From NCBI RefSeq assembly GCF_036320965.1, contig NC_092287.1, forward strand, positions 13,308,423 through 13,372,422: DNA of 64,000 nt, in the 5' to 3' direction. The notes beneath the pieces were generated by a model. That model saw nothing but the letters and a program-made list of their open reading frames with translations, searched no databases and had not been told where the DNA came from. Source of the stretch: Panulirus ornatus. Taxonomy: Eukaryota > Arthropoda > Malacostraca > Decapoda > Palinuridae. Positions 41,212-54,708 of the stretch are shown one piece after another (the first letter of the stretch is position 1; every line of letters begins with the position of its first letter). The translations under genes were made by a program, and so were the position numbers.

Positions 41212-42095
41212 TAGCGATGTTGTTCAGAGAGAAAAGGGAAATATTTCGGAATAAGGGGGAAGACTACGAGAAGAACAATAGAACGAATGGCCGAGACAGT
41301 AAGGAGAGCAGATGGTTGTAGTGGGAACAAAGAAAGGTGTGACAAAGACAAAAGAATAATGGGAGAAGACATTTGAGAGGACTGCATCAAGGTGTTAGAT
41401 GATAGGTAGACGGATGTGGTATGTCTGGGACGAGGTGGCATGTGGGGTTAATGATTCATGGCGAATTGGATGATATGAAGATCTGTAGTAAAGCGTAATG
41501 GTTGAATGGAATTGCAGTTGTCTCTTTACAGAAAGGAAGATGTTGAATGGTTAGACAGACTTTTCGATGCTTTATACGGCCCAAGGTGAGGTGTCTGAAA
41601 CCTAGTCTGAAGGACAAGACATTCTCAGGGAGATGAGGATTTGTACACATATGATATGTATATGGGCTAGTGGTGATTTAGGAGAGTTCGTTTCATGCAC
41701 ACAGCTGCTGACGGAGGAGGAACAGTGTGATTTCAGAAGTAGAGGATGTGTAGACGAAGTGTTTGAAGATTATTTTTTTTTTTGAGATATATCTTATGAA
41801 TATTGAGCTGTTTGTAGCTTTTGCGTGTGTTTAGGAAATCCATGAAGAAAAAGGATGACTTTGATAAAGAAAATGGCTTTAACGGATCTTATAGAAACCG
41901 TATGGTAAGGTTAATAGAGATGCCCCGGGGAAGGGGCCAAGAGTATCTAGGGTGTTTGTGCGAGAAGGAAAGGAGTGGAATATATGGTTCCCTGTGAAGG
42001 AGTTTGTATTTGGGATGTATGTACCCATGGTCGTTTATCCTGACTTTCGACCAGATGGTTATGAAGGCAAATTCGAGGGTTTTTGAATGTTGGTG

Positions 42096-42985
42096 GAAAT
42101 AATGGAGGAGGCCATATGTTTGCACAGTACTGTCTGGTGAAGGATGTTGCTACGTTATCTTCGTTATACACAGTACCAGAGAAATCTGATCTTTATGGTC
42201 TTTTACCCATCATTAGCAGGATGGAAAAATCCCTGAGCATGAGGAAAGATCCCAGCCATCCATCCCTGGGATCATAATGTACAAATTTCGCCTAACAAAG
42301 AGCTTTAGAAAATGGGCAGCTGAAAAGCATGTCGTAAAAAACAATGGTATCATGTCAAGCTGAAGTTGATGTCAGGTCTGTTTATTACTCGATGTTGATA
42401 ACTTGAGACTGCATTTATGATTAATGTGATCTTGAACATAACCAAAATCAGTGAAAGATATATCTAGAATTATGTAATGTGTGACATCTGTTTCTAATTT
42501 GCATTTCAAATTTTCTCCATATTTTTCCCACCCTCAGTTCTTTTCTTTGATTTAGACTTTGCATTTCTTTTGCCGTCTTTCTTGTTTTCGTTTAGTCTTG
42601 GCTTCGATGAAGACTGCTTGCCTCTGGCTCGAGTCTTCGATAGATAAAAACTGGAGGGCCTAAAACAAACCCTTCACATTTTTGGCCTGAAATCACATGT
42701 TTTTTTGCCTGAAACCTCATGTGTTTTCCTCGAAGCTTCTGTTTTGCCCTAGACTTAATGTTTTTACACGAAGCCTCATGTGTTTTTTGCTATTCTTTTA
42801 TTTTCCGTATTTCCCATCAGTGAGAATGCTCGTATCCCAGCTCCATTCGTATTGCAAGCGGATGATAGCATACACGATGAAGCTTTGTCGTAGGCATTAA
42901 ATAGAATGCTATGAAAACACGTCAGGTCCCAATAAATCTTTTCCGAGAACAATGCAAGAAGATACAGATGAGATAGTTAAGAACT
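42096..42985. other. Unique host sequence
   Basis: AT-rich. A loosely repeated motif CCTGAAACCTCATGTGTTTT occurs several times at 42686-42797. No supported gene. Confidence 0.45.
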
Positions 42986-42989
42986 TGAC

Positions 42990-43625
42990 TGCTCTACCCA
43001 ACAAGTTACTTGATTAACTTGACGTTCGTATTTCCCAAGTTTGAGGAAGCAATTACTCGAAACACGATTTTCATTTACTTAAAAGATCAATTTTTAACAA
43101 TTCACTGCATGGTTTTTGACACAATCAATCTCCTACCATTCTGCTTGATTTCATCTGATAAAATCAACATGTACGATGAATGCAAAGTGGTTGATGTCAT
43201 TTACTTAAACTTTCAGAAAGTATTTGATAAAGTTTCGCATTAAAGAATATGAGCAAAGTTTGTCGTATGATGTAAATGGCATTGAAAAGAGGCCCTTGAG
43301 GATAAGTTGATTTGCCGTAAAAAAATGGGGCAGTTCAAAAGTCAAGCTTCAGAATAGTTAGACGTAGTAAGTGGCGTGCCAAAGGGAACAGTCTTAAAGT
43401 CAGTTTTCTTTCTGATATATCAGTGACATTGATCAATTATCAGAATTTGAAAACGACACTACACTAAGAAATAAAACTGCAACGGAAAGTGAATGTTAAC
43501 AGACGCAAGCTGATATCGAAAAAATAATAGGTTGCAAAAAGAGCTGAATGAATACAATGATAATTAGGGTAAGAGGTGGAAAATGAATTTTGATATCGAT
43601 ACGAGAAACGTTTTACACATCGACA
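42990..43625 (+). mobile_element. CR1-like LINE RT fragment, decayed
   Basis: Plus-strand relic of reverse transcriptase: DECKVVDVIYLNFQKVFDKVSH at 43174-43240 matches RT motif A of CR1-type LINEs (DEGK.VDVIYLDFSKAFDKVSH). VVSGVPKGTVL at 43367-43396 matches motif B (VTSGVPQGSVLGP). FLIYISDID and LSEFENDTTL follow in another frame (motif C FADDT is degraded to FENDT). WKMNFDIDTRNVLHI at 43570-43625 matches the W.MKFN..KC.V.H segment. Frames shift several times. Confidence 0.7.
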
Positions 43626-43754
43626 GCTAAAACAAAAAAATAAATAAAGTTACAGTACAAACGCTTTCTATCTAACAAATGGAGTTATTTGGCTGCTGGT
43701 ACTCATGCAGCACTTCCACCAATTGATCATCGTTCAGGGGATTAGAAGCAGGTT

Positions 43755-44144
43755 TTGTTGGCGATTGTGTTATTCGAAATCTTCAAATTAGAGTTTGCCT
43801 TGTTGTTGGCTGTTATATATATTGGAGTGCGTGGAACTGAGCGAGATAACAGTCGATATGGCAGTCACTATCGCATCCCTGATTCCAACTTCCCCAAAAC
43901 AGTACAGTCTTCCGTGCAAGTTGAAGAACCGAGAAACCCAGTCCTCGACCAGAACGTTCATGCCAAGTTTGAGTTCTTGGATGAAAGTGCTGCAACTAGC
44001 GACAGGACGGTAGTATATCGTCCGTCTTCGGAGCGTTTGAAATTGCCGTGGAACACCATCTTATCCCTCGGAAGTCAGTATGATGGTTCGTCCCGACCCA
44101 ACTTGAGGAATTTTCTTGACGGGATAAATGGATTACGGGCGTAA
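43755..44144 (+). CDS. Hypothetical open frame, 129 codons, unrecognised
   Basis: Longest non-repeat frame in the 36.6-47.1 kb host region. A hydrophobic N-terminus (LEFALLLAVIYIGV) is followed by a hydrophilic body and a C-terminal segment SQYDGSSRPNLRNFLDGING. That last segment is loosely reminiscent of gag-type (FDG...L..FLD) domains of LTR elements, but this is weak. No splice context, poly(A) signal or homologue recognised. Could be chance. Confidence 0.22.
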   Translation: MLAIVLFEIFKLEFALLLAVIYIGVRGTERDNSRYGSHYRIPDSNFPKTVQSSVQVEEPRNPVLDQNVHAKFEFLDESAATSDRTVVYRPSSERLKLPWNTILSLGSQYDGSSRPNLRNFLDGINGLRA

Positions 44145-44379
44145 TATCTTCTCCCTTGGCGGACGCTTGACCTCCATGTAGTGCTGTGTGTTGTGTTCCC
44201 TGGAATTCCTGCAGGATAGCGAGCAGCAGTTTACTAAGGAGCTGCTGTAAGACCGGCGAGTCCCATTGTTGCCGCGTTGTTGGTGAAGCTGGTTGGGTGA
44301 CGTCACAGTGGTGATTACATAACAGAATATGATATTCAAAGTGAATTATGAGTCCTATGATTTAATTTTACGCGTGTTG
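44145..44379. other. Host sequence with a CRE-like palindrome
   Basis: TGACGTCA at 44298-44305 is the full cAMP-response-element consensus, but a single 8-mer without promoter context proves nothing. No other feature. Confidence 0.25.
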
Positions 44380-45353
44380 CCTCAGCCAAGGGCGTTGTGT
44401 CAGGCCAACGTGAGATTGTTGCCTCAACCAGAGGTGTCCCCTCAGCCAGGAGAATTGCATCAAGCCAACATGAGAGTGTTGCCTCTGCAAGGGATGCTGC
44501 CTCTGCGAGGGATGTTGCCTCAGCTAGGGGTGTTGCCTCAGCTAGGGGTGCAGCCTTAGCCAAGGGTGTTGCCTCAGCTAGGGATGGGTGATGCCTAAGC
44601 CAGGGGTGTTGCTTCAGCAAGGGGTGTAGCCTTAGCCAGGGGTATTGCCTCAGCCAGGGGTGGATTTTGCCTCAGCCAGGGGTGAATGTTGCCTCAGCCA
44701 GGGGTGTAGCCTTAGCCAGGAGTATTGCCTCAGCCAAGGTGGGTGTTGCTTCAGCCAGGGGTGTAGCCTCAACCAGGGATGTAGCCTTAGCCCGGGGTAT
44801 TGCCTCAGCCAGGAGTGGATGTTGCCTTAGCCAGGGGTGCAGCCTCAGCCAGGGGTGCAGCCTCAGCCTGGGGTGTAGCCTTAGCGAGGGGAGTTGCCTC
44901 AGAAAGGAGTGTTTCCTCAGCTAGCGATATTGCCTCAGCCAGGGGTGTTGCCTCAGCCAGGAGTGTTGCCTCAGCTAAGGGTATAGCCTCAGCCAGGGGT
45001 GTTGCCTCAGCTAGGGGTGCAGCCTCAGCCAGGGGTGTTTCCTCAGCTAGGGGTACTGCCTCAGCCAGGGGTGGGTGTTGCCTCAGCCAGGGGTGGGTGT
45101 TGCCTCAGCCAAGGGAAGTTGCTTCAGCCAGGGGTGTAGCCTCAGCCAGGGGTGTAGCCTCAGCCAGAGGTGGGTGAAGCCTCAGCCACTGGTGTTGCCT
45201 CAGGTAGGGGTGGGTGTTGCCTCAGGTAGGGGTGTTGCCTCAGCCAGGGGTGTAGCCTTAGCGAGGGGTGGGTGTAGCCTCAGCCAGGGGTGTGTGTAGC
45301 CTCAGCCAGGGGTGTGTGTAGCCTCAGCCAGGGGTGTGTGTAGCCAGACAGTA
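44380..45353. repeat. 18-bp minisatellite (~970 bp)
   Basis: Tandem units of the form GTTGCCTCAGCCAGGGGT, with GTAGCC and GCTAGG variants and longer units carrying an extra GGGTG. About 50 units. Unit length is a multiple of three, so long frames reading Ala-Ser-Ala-Arg-Gly or Leu-Ser-Gln-Gly are open but are repeat translations. The array ends 25 bp before the exon acceptor at 45377. Confidence 0.95.
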
Positions 45354-45377
45354 ACATGGTTATTCTCATTGTTCCAG

Positions 45378-45443
45378 ACTCCCAGATGGCCGTCAACGTG
45401 GTCATCCCGCTGCTCATCCCGCTGGAGGAGAACCTTCACAACA
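45378..45443 (+). CDS. Probable internal exon, 66 bp, protein not recognised
   Basis: Preceded by a pyrimidine-rich tract and AG (TTCTCATTGTTCCAG at 45363-45377) and followed by a consensus donor GTGAGTA at 45444. The frame reads SQMAVNVVIPLLIPLEENLH plus one residue; the exon starts with two bases of a split codon and ends with one base of the next. Codons are G/C-ending (GTC, ATC, CTG, GTG), unlike the AT-rich surroundings, which supports real coding use. The sequence is hydrophobic then acidic. I do not recognise the gene, and no partner exon is identified nearby. Confidence 0.5.
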
Positions 45444-47137
45444 GTGAGTACCCAACGACGCCCCTCCTCTTCTTCCACTTGTGGTTCATGGCTCTACTCC
45501 ACCTTGGCGTCTGTAACCTTCTTGTTCCACCTACGATCATCGCTCCCCTGGTCTCTGTTCCCTATTTCTTCCAGCATTTATGATGCTCGTCCACCACCCT
45601 CACCCCAGAGAGATCGCTCCACTACTGTGGTATTCCCTCACCCGCAATATAGACAGAAAGCGTGTTCCTCCCTCACCTCAGACACTGAAATCCACTCGCA
45701 TGTTTTCCTTTCCCCTTTCGTGTTAAGCTATCTCCCCTTTGCTCGCATATGCTGTTATCTTTTTTGTCTCTTTTCTCCTGCTGCCCAACAGGTGACAGAA
45801 GCCTACAGCTTTTGTGAAATAGTCCATTTCTTTAACACTGACTGTCATCTAAATGCCTTAGAAAGGTGTAACCTATAGAAACAGAGGACTAGTGTTTATC
45901 ATGTACGTGTGAGGTGTAGTTGGTAAGTCATATGTCCACAAAGTCATACGCCTGGCTGTCGCCAGAGATCTGCCTTATACAGGTACATGAGAAGTCTTCC
46001 TATTAGGTAACAATATAGGAAATGTTTGACTCGTGACATCACAATATATTTCAGTATTACGAAAAAAATTGTCGGTGTTACAGCCACGGTGAGTATGAAG
46101 ATAGTCTTCGTGCCACGGTAGGTAGGATGGATACAGGTATAAATGATGTGCAGAATGCAGGATGTTTCTCATATACAGATATGCACCATCTCTGACTTGT
46201 TACATAAACTTACTTATTACGGATGGCACGTCCTCTATAAAGTGCTTTGTGGGTTTCTGTATTTTGACCCCTCGTTTACGGTATGATCAGCGACGACCGC
46301 CATTAATAGAGAAGCGGCTCCAATCACTGGTAAGACTATGGCAAATGTTGTTATACAAAGTTATGATACGCAATACATCCTGTAAGACGCAAGTTTGGTT
46401 GTGATGGGTAACAATGGGATCCGCCTACGTTAGTGTGGATCTCTTAAATCTTTAAAAGGAGAGGACTGGACGATATCATTTATCCCCATGAATCGTTAAA
46501 GAGTTGAATAGCATCCGTTGCAGTGATGTACTAGCTGTAGCGTTACCTGACATCTAATCCATCAGCAAGTGTTCGATGCCCATTTACAGTGACTCGGGTC
46601 GTGCAACTCACTCGGCTGTAACATACTCCCTTTGAATGGCGGACACATGAGGACGGGCGCCACAGCTATGACAAGTTTGTCTAGCCAGCCCAGAGCATTA
46701 ACTCTTGCTCAAGATTTCCCAAGAGCAGCAATATCCTGAATCCTGACCCTTACGACAGACCCTCGGCCTACCAAAACACACTTACAATATTTTTTTCTTC
46801 ATCTTCTTTACCAGGAGAAGGGGAGAGGGTGAGGTCTTTTATCCTTGCATTTTTCTTTATTCTTTTTGATAGAGAATAAAAAGAAGACGAGGTTTCATAT
46901 ACCACCATACATCTCCAGGTACCAGAGGATGATACAGATAACATAGGTCATATGGAAGAAGGTGTTTCGTGCCAACGAGCCGTCGTGGTTGTGAACATAA
47001 TGTCAGTGTAACTTCTCTTCTTTCTCCAACATGCTCACAGTGCCCTGTCTCACCTTACCACCAGCCAGTGTGATATATACTCCGCCTATTCGTTTGAAGG
47101 ATTGTATATTTGCTCTTTAAAAATCTGCAGTTGTTCA
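45444..47137. other. Intronic or intergenic host sequence
   Basis: Begins with the donor of the 45378-45443 exon. A weak tRNA-like stretch (TAGCTGTAGCG ... GTGTTCGATGCC, about 46531-46580) resembles a decayed SINE head. No other exon was identified. Confidence 0.4.
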
Positions 47138-48028
<891 letters not shown>

Positions 48029-48047
48029 TATATATATATATATATAT
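48029..48047. repeat. Short (TA)n
   Basis: About 19 bp of TA between the truncated end of the old fragment and the T-run of the next LINE. Confidence 0.9.
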
Positions 48048-51000
48048 TTTTTTTTTTTGCTTCGTCGCTGTCTCCCACGTTTGCGAGGTAGCGCAAGAAA
48101 ACAGACGAAAGAAATGGCCCAACCCACCCCCATACATGTATATACATACGTCCACACACGCAAATATACATACGTACACAGCTTTCCATGGTTTACCCCA
48201 GACGCTTCACATGCCCTGATTCAATCCACTGACAGCACGTCAACCCCGGTATACCACATCGATCCAATTCACTCTATTCCTTGCCCTCCTTTCACCCTCC
48301 TGCATGTTCAGTCCCCGATCACACAAAATCTTTTTCACTCCATCTTTCCACCTCCAATTTGGTCTCCCACTTCTCGTTCCCTCCGCCTCCGACACATATA
48401 TCCTCTTGGACAATCTTTCCTCACTCATTCTCTCCATGTGCCCAAACCATTTCAAAACACCCTCTTCTGCTCTCTCAACCACGCTCTTTTTATTTCCACA
48501 CATCTCTCTTACCCTTACGTTACTTACTCGATCAAACCACCTCACACCACACATTGTCCTCAAACATCTCATTTCCAGCACATCCAGCCTCCTGCGCACA
48601 ACTCTATCCATAGCCCACGCCTCGCAACCATACAACATTGTTGGAACCACTATTCCTTCAAACATACCCATTTTTGCTTTCCGAGATAATGTTCTCGACT
48701 TCCACACATTCTTCAAGGCTCCCAGGATTTTCGCCCCCTCCCCCACCCTATGATCCACTTCCGCTTCCATGGTTCCATCCGCTGCCAGATCCACTCCCAG
48801 ATATCTAAAACACTTTACTTCCTCCAGTTTTTCTCCATTCAAACTCACCTCTCAATTGACTTGACCCTCAACCCTACTGTACCTAATTACCTTGCTCTTA
48901 CTCACATTTACTCTTAACTTTCTTCTTTCACACACTTTTCCAAACTCAGTCACCAGCTTCTGCAGTTTCGCACATGAATCAGCCACCAGCGCTGTATCAT
49001 CAGCGAACAACAACTGACTCACCTCTCAAGCTCTCTCATCGATGCCCAATAGACTTCATACTTGCCCCTCTTTCCAGAACTCTTGCATTCACCTCCCTAA
49101 CAACCCCATCCATAAACAAATTAAACAACCATGGAGACATCACACACCCCTGCCGCAAACCTATATTCACTGAGAACCAATCACTTTCCTTTCTTCCTAC
49201 ACGTACACATGCCTTACATGCTCGATAAAAACTTTTCACTGCTTCTAACAACCTGCCTCCCACACCATATATTCTTAATACCTTCCACAGAGCATCTCTA
49301 TCAACTCTATCATATGCCTTCTCCAGATCCATAAATGCTACATACAAATCCATTTGCTTTTCTAAGTATTTCTCACATACATTCTTCAAAGCAAACACCT
49401 GATACACACATCCTCTACCACTTCTGAAACCACACTGCTCTTCCCCAATCTGATGCTCTGTACATGCCTTCACCCTCTCAATCAATACCCTCCCATATAA
49501 TTTACCAGGAATACTCACCAAACTTATACCTCTGTAATTTGAGCACTCACTCTTATCCCCTTTGCCTTTGTACAATGGCACTATGCACGCATTCCGCGAA
49601 TCCTCAGGCACCTCACCATGAGTCATACATACATTGAATAACCTTACCAACCAGTCAACCAGTTTGTTAATAAATTCAACTGCAATACCATCCAAACCTG
49701 CTGCCTTGCCGGCTTTCATCTTCCGCAAAGCTTTTACTACCTCTTCTCTGTTTACCAAATCATTTTCCCTAACCCTCTCACTTTGCACACCACCTCATCC
49801 AAAACACCCTATATCTGCCACTCTATCATCAAACATATTCAACAAACCTTCTCACATCATCACTACTTGTTATCACCCCCATTTGCGCCCTTCACTGAAG
49901 TTCCCATTTGCTACCTTGTCTTACGCACTTTATTTACCTCCTTCCAGAACATCTTTTTATTCTCCCTAAAATTTAATGATACTCTCTCACCCCAACTCTC
50001 ATTTGCCCTTTTTTTCACCTCTTGCACCTTTCTCTTGAACTCCTGTCTCTTTCTTTTATACATCTCCCACTCAATTGCATTTTTTCCCTGCAAAAATCGT
50101 CCAAATGCCTCTCTCTTCTCTTTCACTAATAATCTTACTTCTTCATCCCACCACTCACCACCCTTTCTAATCAACCCACCTCCCACTCTTCTCATGCCAC
50201 AAGCATCTTTTGCGCAATACATCACTGATTCCCTAAATACATCCCATTCCTCCCCCACTCCCCTTACTTCCATTGTTCTCACCTTTTTCCACTCTGTACT
50301 CAGTCTCTCCTGGTACTTCCTCACACAAGTCTCCTTCCCAAGCTCACTTACTCTCACAACCCTCTTCACCCCAACATTTACTCTTCTTTTCTGAAAACCC
50401 ATACAAATATTCACCTTAGCCTCCACAAGATAATGATTAGACATCCCTCCAGTTGCACCTCTCAGCACATTAACATCCAAAAGTCTCTCTTTCGCGCGCC
50501 TGTCAATTAACACGTAATCCAATAACGCTATTTGGCCATCTCTCATACTTACATACGTATACTTATGTATATCTCGCTTTTTAAACCAGGTATTCCCTAT
50601 CATCAGTCCTTTTTCAGCAAATAAATCTACAAGCTCTTCACCATTTCCATTTACAGCACTGAACACCCCATGTATACCAATTATTCCCTCAACTGCCACA
50701 TTACTCACCTTTGCATTCAAATCACCCATCACTATAACCCGGTCTCGTGCATCAAAACCACTAACACACTCATTCAGCTGCTCCCAAAACACTTGCCTCT
50801 CATGATCTTTCTTCTCATGCCCAGGTGCATATGCACCAATAATCACCCATCTCTCTCCATCAACTTTCAGTTTTACCCATATTAATCGAGAATTTACTTT
50901 CTTACATTCTATCACATACTCCCACAACTCCTGTTTCAGGAGTACTGCTACTCCTTCCCTTGCTCTTGTCCTCTCACTAACCCCTGACTTTACTCCCAAG

Positions 51001-51322
51001 ACATTCCCAAACCACTCTTCCCCTTTACCCTTGAGCTTCGTTTCACTCAGAGCCAAAACATCCAGGTTCCTTTCCTCAAACATACTACCTATCTCTCCTT
51101 TTTTCACATCTTGGTTACATCCACACACATTTAGACACCCCAGTCTGAGCCTTCGAGGAGGATGAGCACTCCCCGCGTGACTCCTTCTGTTTCCCATTTC
51201 AGAAAGTTAAAAAATCCAAGGAGGGGAGGATTTCTGGCCCCCCGCTCCCGTTCCCTCTAGTCGCCTTCTACGACACGTGAGGAATGCGTGGGAAGTATTC
51301 TTTCACCCCTATCCCCAGGGAT
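48048..51322 (-). mobile_element. RTE-like LINE copy, full length, short 3' UTR
   Basis: Minus-strand copy running from a 12-bp T-run and the terminal hairpin to the 5' terminus CCCCAGGGAT at 51322, about 3.28 kb. It is the only short-UTR copy in the window with a complete 5' terminus. Few lesions. Confidence 0.94.
48240..51197 (-). pseudogene. LINE endonuclease-RT polyprotein, full extent, few lesions
   Basis: ATG at 51197 starts [19 protein letters not shown]. The endonuclease is complete (LNVCG, LSETKL, IIGAYAPG, VMGDLNAKVS, LLDYVLID; SDH reads SNH). The frame is open for 428 codons to TAG in place of Glu in KTREQMG (about 49911). Then come a deletion around 49845-49880, an open RT stretch to the SVGDERAW region, an insertion near 49040 (SIGHR), TGA near 48858, and an open C-terminus to TGA at 48240. 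The SDH to SNH change removes a catalytic-site aspartate. Confidence 0.9.
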
Positions 51323-51420
51323 AATATACATATATATACATATATATATATATATACATACACATACACATACACACGCACATATACACACACACACACA
51401 TACACATATATATACACATG
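51323..51420. repeat. (TA)n/(CA)n compound microsatellite
   Basis: Mirror of 19681-19833 in reverse complement: TA near the LINE 5' terminus, then TACACACA, then TA before the duplicated host segment. Confidence 0.93.
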
Positions 51421-51832
51421 AGAAAAGTAAGAAATAATTTAGAAAACTGAAACTTCTAGCTTGAAATGAATTGAGAAAATGAATGTCACATAATGGTTGA
51501 ACCTCTGGCTATGGAAAAGGGAAATGTATAATTTATTTACACAAACGTCAATAGTAGTTCTCATCAATTTAACCACTGTATCAATAAGCTTCAATGTCTA
51601 AGCTACATTTTTTTTTCCAATTTCCCTATTTTCTTGTCAAAGCACCATGTATGAAAACTATCACTCCAGTAACACAACTATAAACATTTACTTCCCCTTT
51701 AAAAAAGTTCTGGGGAAGTCTGTCTCGATACACTGCGGGCTACTCTACCACCTGGCGAGGTTTGTGTTGCAATGGTTCTTGATTCACAAACGTAGTAGCA
51801 TCACTGGTGGGCGAAAGAACATTCTTGTAACC
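51421..51832 (-). repeat. Dispersed duplication, copy B
   Basis: Reverse-complement counterpart of 19010-19680, somewhat diverged. It lacks the 263-bp block present in copy A: AAGCTTATT joins directly to GATACAG. Next to it lies the 5' terminus of a full-length LINE, where copy A has the 5' terminus of a short element. Confidence 0.8.
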
Positions 51833-52320
51833 ACAGCAAGGATCACAGTCCGTGCAACTCCATTATGATTTTTCTCCATTATGATGGTTCTTCTCCTGCT
51901 GGGCAAATCCTGCTTCAGCAATGCTTGTTCACTAGACTTCATGTATATGGAATACGTATAGATGAAGCATTTGCAGATGAACGGCAATAATGGCACCATC
52001 CTGAGTATCCAAAATAAGCCAGAACATAAAATTCACCAAAAAACTCTTGTTCTTCCCTTCCATGAGAATTTTCTTGAATATGTTCACATTCTGTATTGGG
52101 TTTGACCGTGCGTTGACATCCGCTACTTTTAAGTCCGTTTGCGCTACTTTTCATCAGACGAATCTGGCAACCCTGCCCGGGCCGGGGGCTGCCACAAGGG
52201 CGATTCTTCTTTGGACTATGTTAAGTTCCCGTCCAGCCGACCTTATCATTGCACCTGTTACGAAAACACAGAAGATCCGGATGACAGTGTTCCTGATTCC
52301 CACCGTTGGTTCAGTCAGAC
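51833..52320. other. Host sequence, probable intron of the 52321-52440 exon
   Basis: Downstream (on the minus strand) of the candidate donor at 52320. Two minus-strand frames of ~70 codons (51784-51999, 51939-52154) show no recognised motif. GC-rich patch at 52173-52200. Confidence 0.35.
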
Positions 52321-52440
52321 CTTCTGTATACTTTCATTGACATCATTGTCTTTCAGGTCAGGGAACTTTTGCTTCAAATGGTGAAAGAGCTGCATGTGGG
52401 GTATGTTGCGCGTGTCAGTTGGCAGCCGCGCTGAGGCCAT
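52321..52440 (-). CDS. Probable first coding exon, CUE domain, TAB2/TAB3-like
   Basis: A 40-codon minus-strand frame from ATG (52440-52438) to AAG (52323-52321), followed by GT. The ATG has A at -3 and G at +4 and is the first after an in-frame TAA. The peptide contains RNIPHMQLFHHLKQKFPDLK followed by DNDVNESIQK. This fits the N-terminal half of a CUE ubiquitin-binding domain (LF..LK..FP......V...I). It most resembles the N-terminal CUE of TAB2/TAB3, adaptors that link polyubiquitin to TAK1 kinase in innate signalling (established family knowledge). An in-frame TGA right after GT means splicing is required; the donor (AAG|GTCTGA) is weak. The second exon was not found. Confidence 0.5.
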
Positions 52441-52911
52441 ACTGTGGCTGAACCCACGTTAAAAATGGCCTGGCCTCCCTCCCCGGACCTAATCTCTCTA
52501 TTTTTTCTTTTTCTATTTCAATTTCAACACTAAATTCTAAGTTTTGAAAGAGGCCAGCCAGAAGCTAGCAAAGGGGGCCTCCTGACTACCCTTGCAACTA
52601 GTCAGCTGCAACATGGTAACTGCCGCATTAGCATGCTGGTGTCTCTATCAAGCACCATATACTCAAGAAACAACCAAATTTTTCATCTCCCTCCGCTGCC
52701 AGGCTCGAGCATTTCAAGGTGACTAAATGAAGAGCCTGTTGCTTGTCTCCACTTATTAGCATCACACGTTTGTTCCCCTTTATGTAGCAGGTACCACCAT
52801 GCACAAACAGCTGCTTAAGATATCCCGAAATTTACAGTTCCCGTCAGTGATAGGTGCTACCGAGCCCGGCCATCCACGCCTGTCGACTTCCAACTGCACA
52901 CACAAAACATA
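52441..52911. other. Host sequence upstream of the CUE exon
   Basis: Would hold the 5' UTR and possibly the promoter of the minus-strand exon. Moderately GC-rich near 52440-52620. No TATA box or initiator can be asserted. Confidence 0.4.

Positions 52912-53003
<92 letters not shown>
52912..53003. repeat. (TA)n microsatellite
   Basis: Pure TA between host sequence and a short element. Confidence 0.97.
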
Positions 53004-53241
53004 ATTCCTGGGGACAGGGGAGACAGAATACTTCCCACGTATTCCCTTCGTGTCGTAGAAGGCGACTAAAAGGGGAGGGAGCTGGGGGTTGGAAATCCTC
53101 CCCTCTTGTTCTTTTTTTTTAATTTTCCAAAAGAAGGAACAGAGAAGGGGACCAGGTGAGGATGTTCCCTCAGAGGGCCAGTCCTCTGTTCTTAACGCTA
53201 CCTTGATGATGCGGGAAATGGCGAAAAGGTTGAAAAAAAAA

Positions 53242-53242
<1 letters not shown>
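53004..53242 (+). mobile_element. Short non-autonomous element, full length
   Basis: Starts ATTCCTGGGGACAGGGG (slightly diverged) and ends with a degraded terminal hairpin (CTACCTTGATGATGCGGG) and poly(A). More diverged than the other copies. Confidence 0.86.

Positions 53243-53317
<75 letters not shown>
53243..53317. repeat. (TA)n microsatellite
   Basis: TA between a short-element tail and a LINE poly(T), tail to tail. Confidence 0.97.
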
Positions 53318-54707
<1,390 letters not shown>

Positions 54708-54708
54708 C

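Noticed and set aside
44397..45299. Ala-Ser-Ala-Arg-Gly and Leu-Ser-Gln-Gly repeat proteins
   Set aside because: Translations of an 18-bp minisatellite. All frames are open by repeat arithmetic, and unit variants with 5-bp insertions shift frame freely.
46520..46600. A second tRNA or SINE head (TAGCTGTAGCG ... GTGTTCGATGCC)
   Set aside because: Boxes match loosely and the cloverleaf does not close. Not enough to annotate beyond a remark.
51784..52154. Minus-strand frames of ~70 codons as further exons of the CUE-domain gene
   Set aside because: They do not continue the CUE domain, lack acceptors in the right phase, and show no recognised motif.
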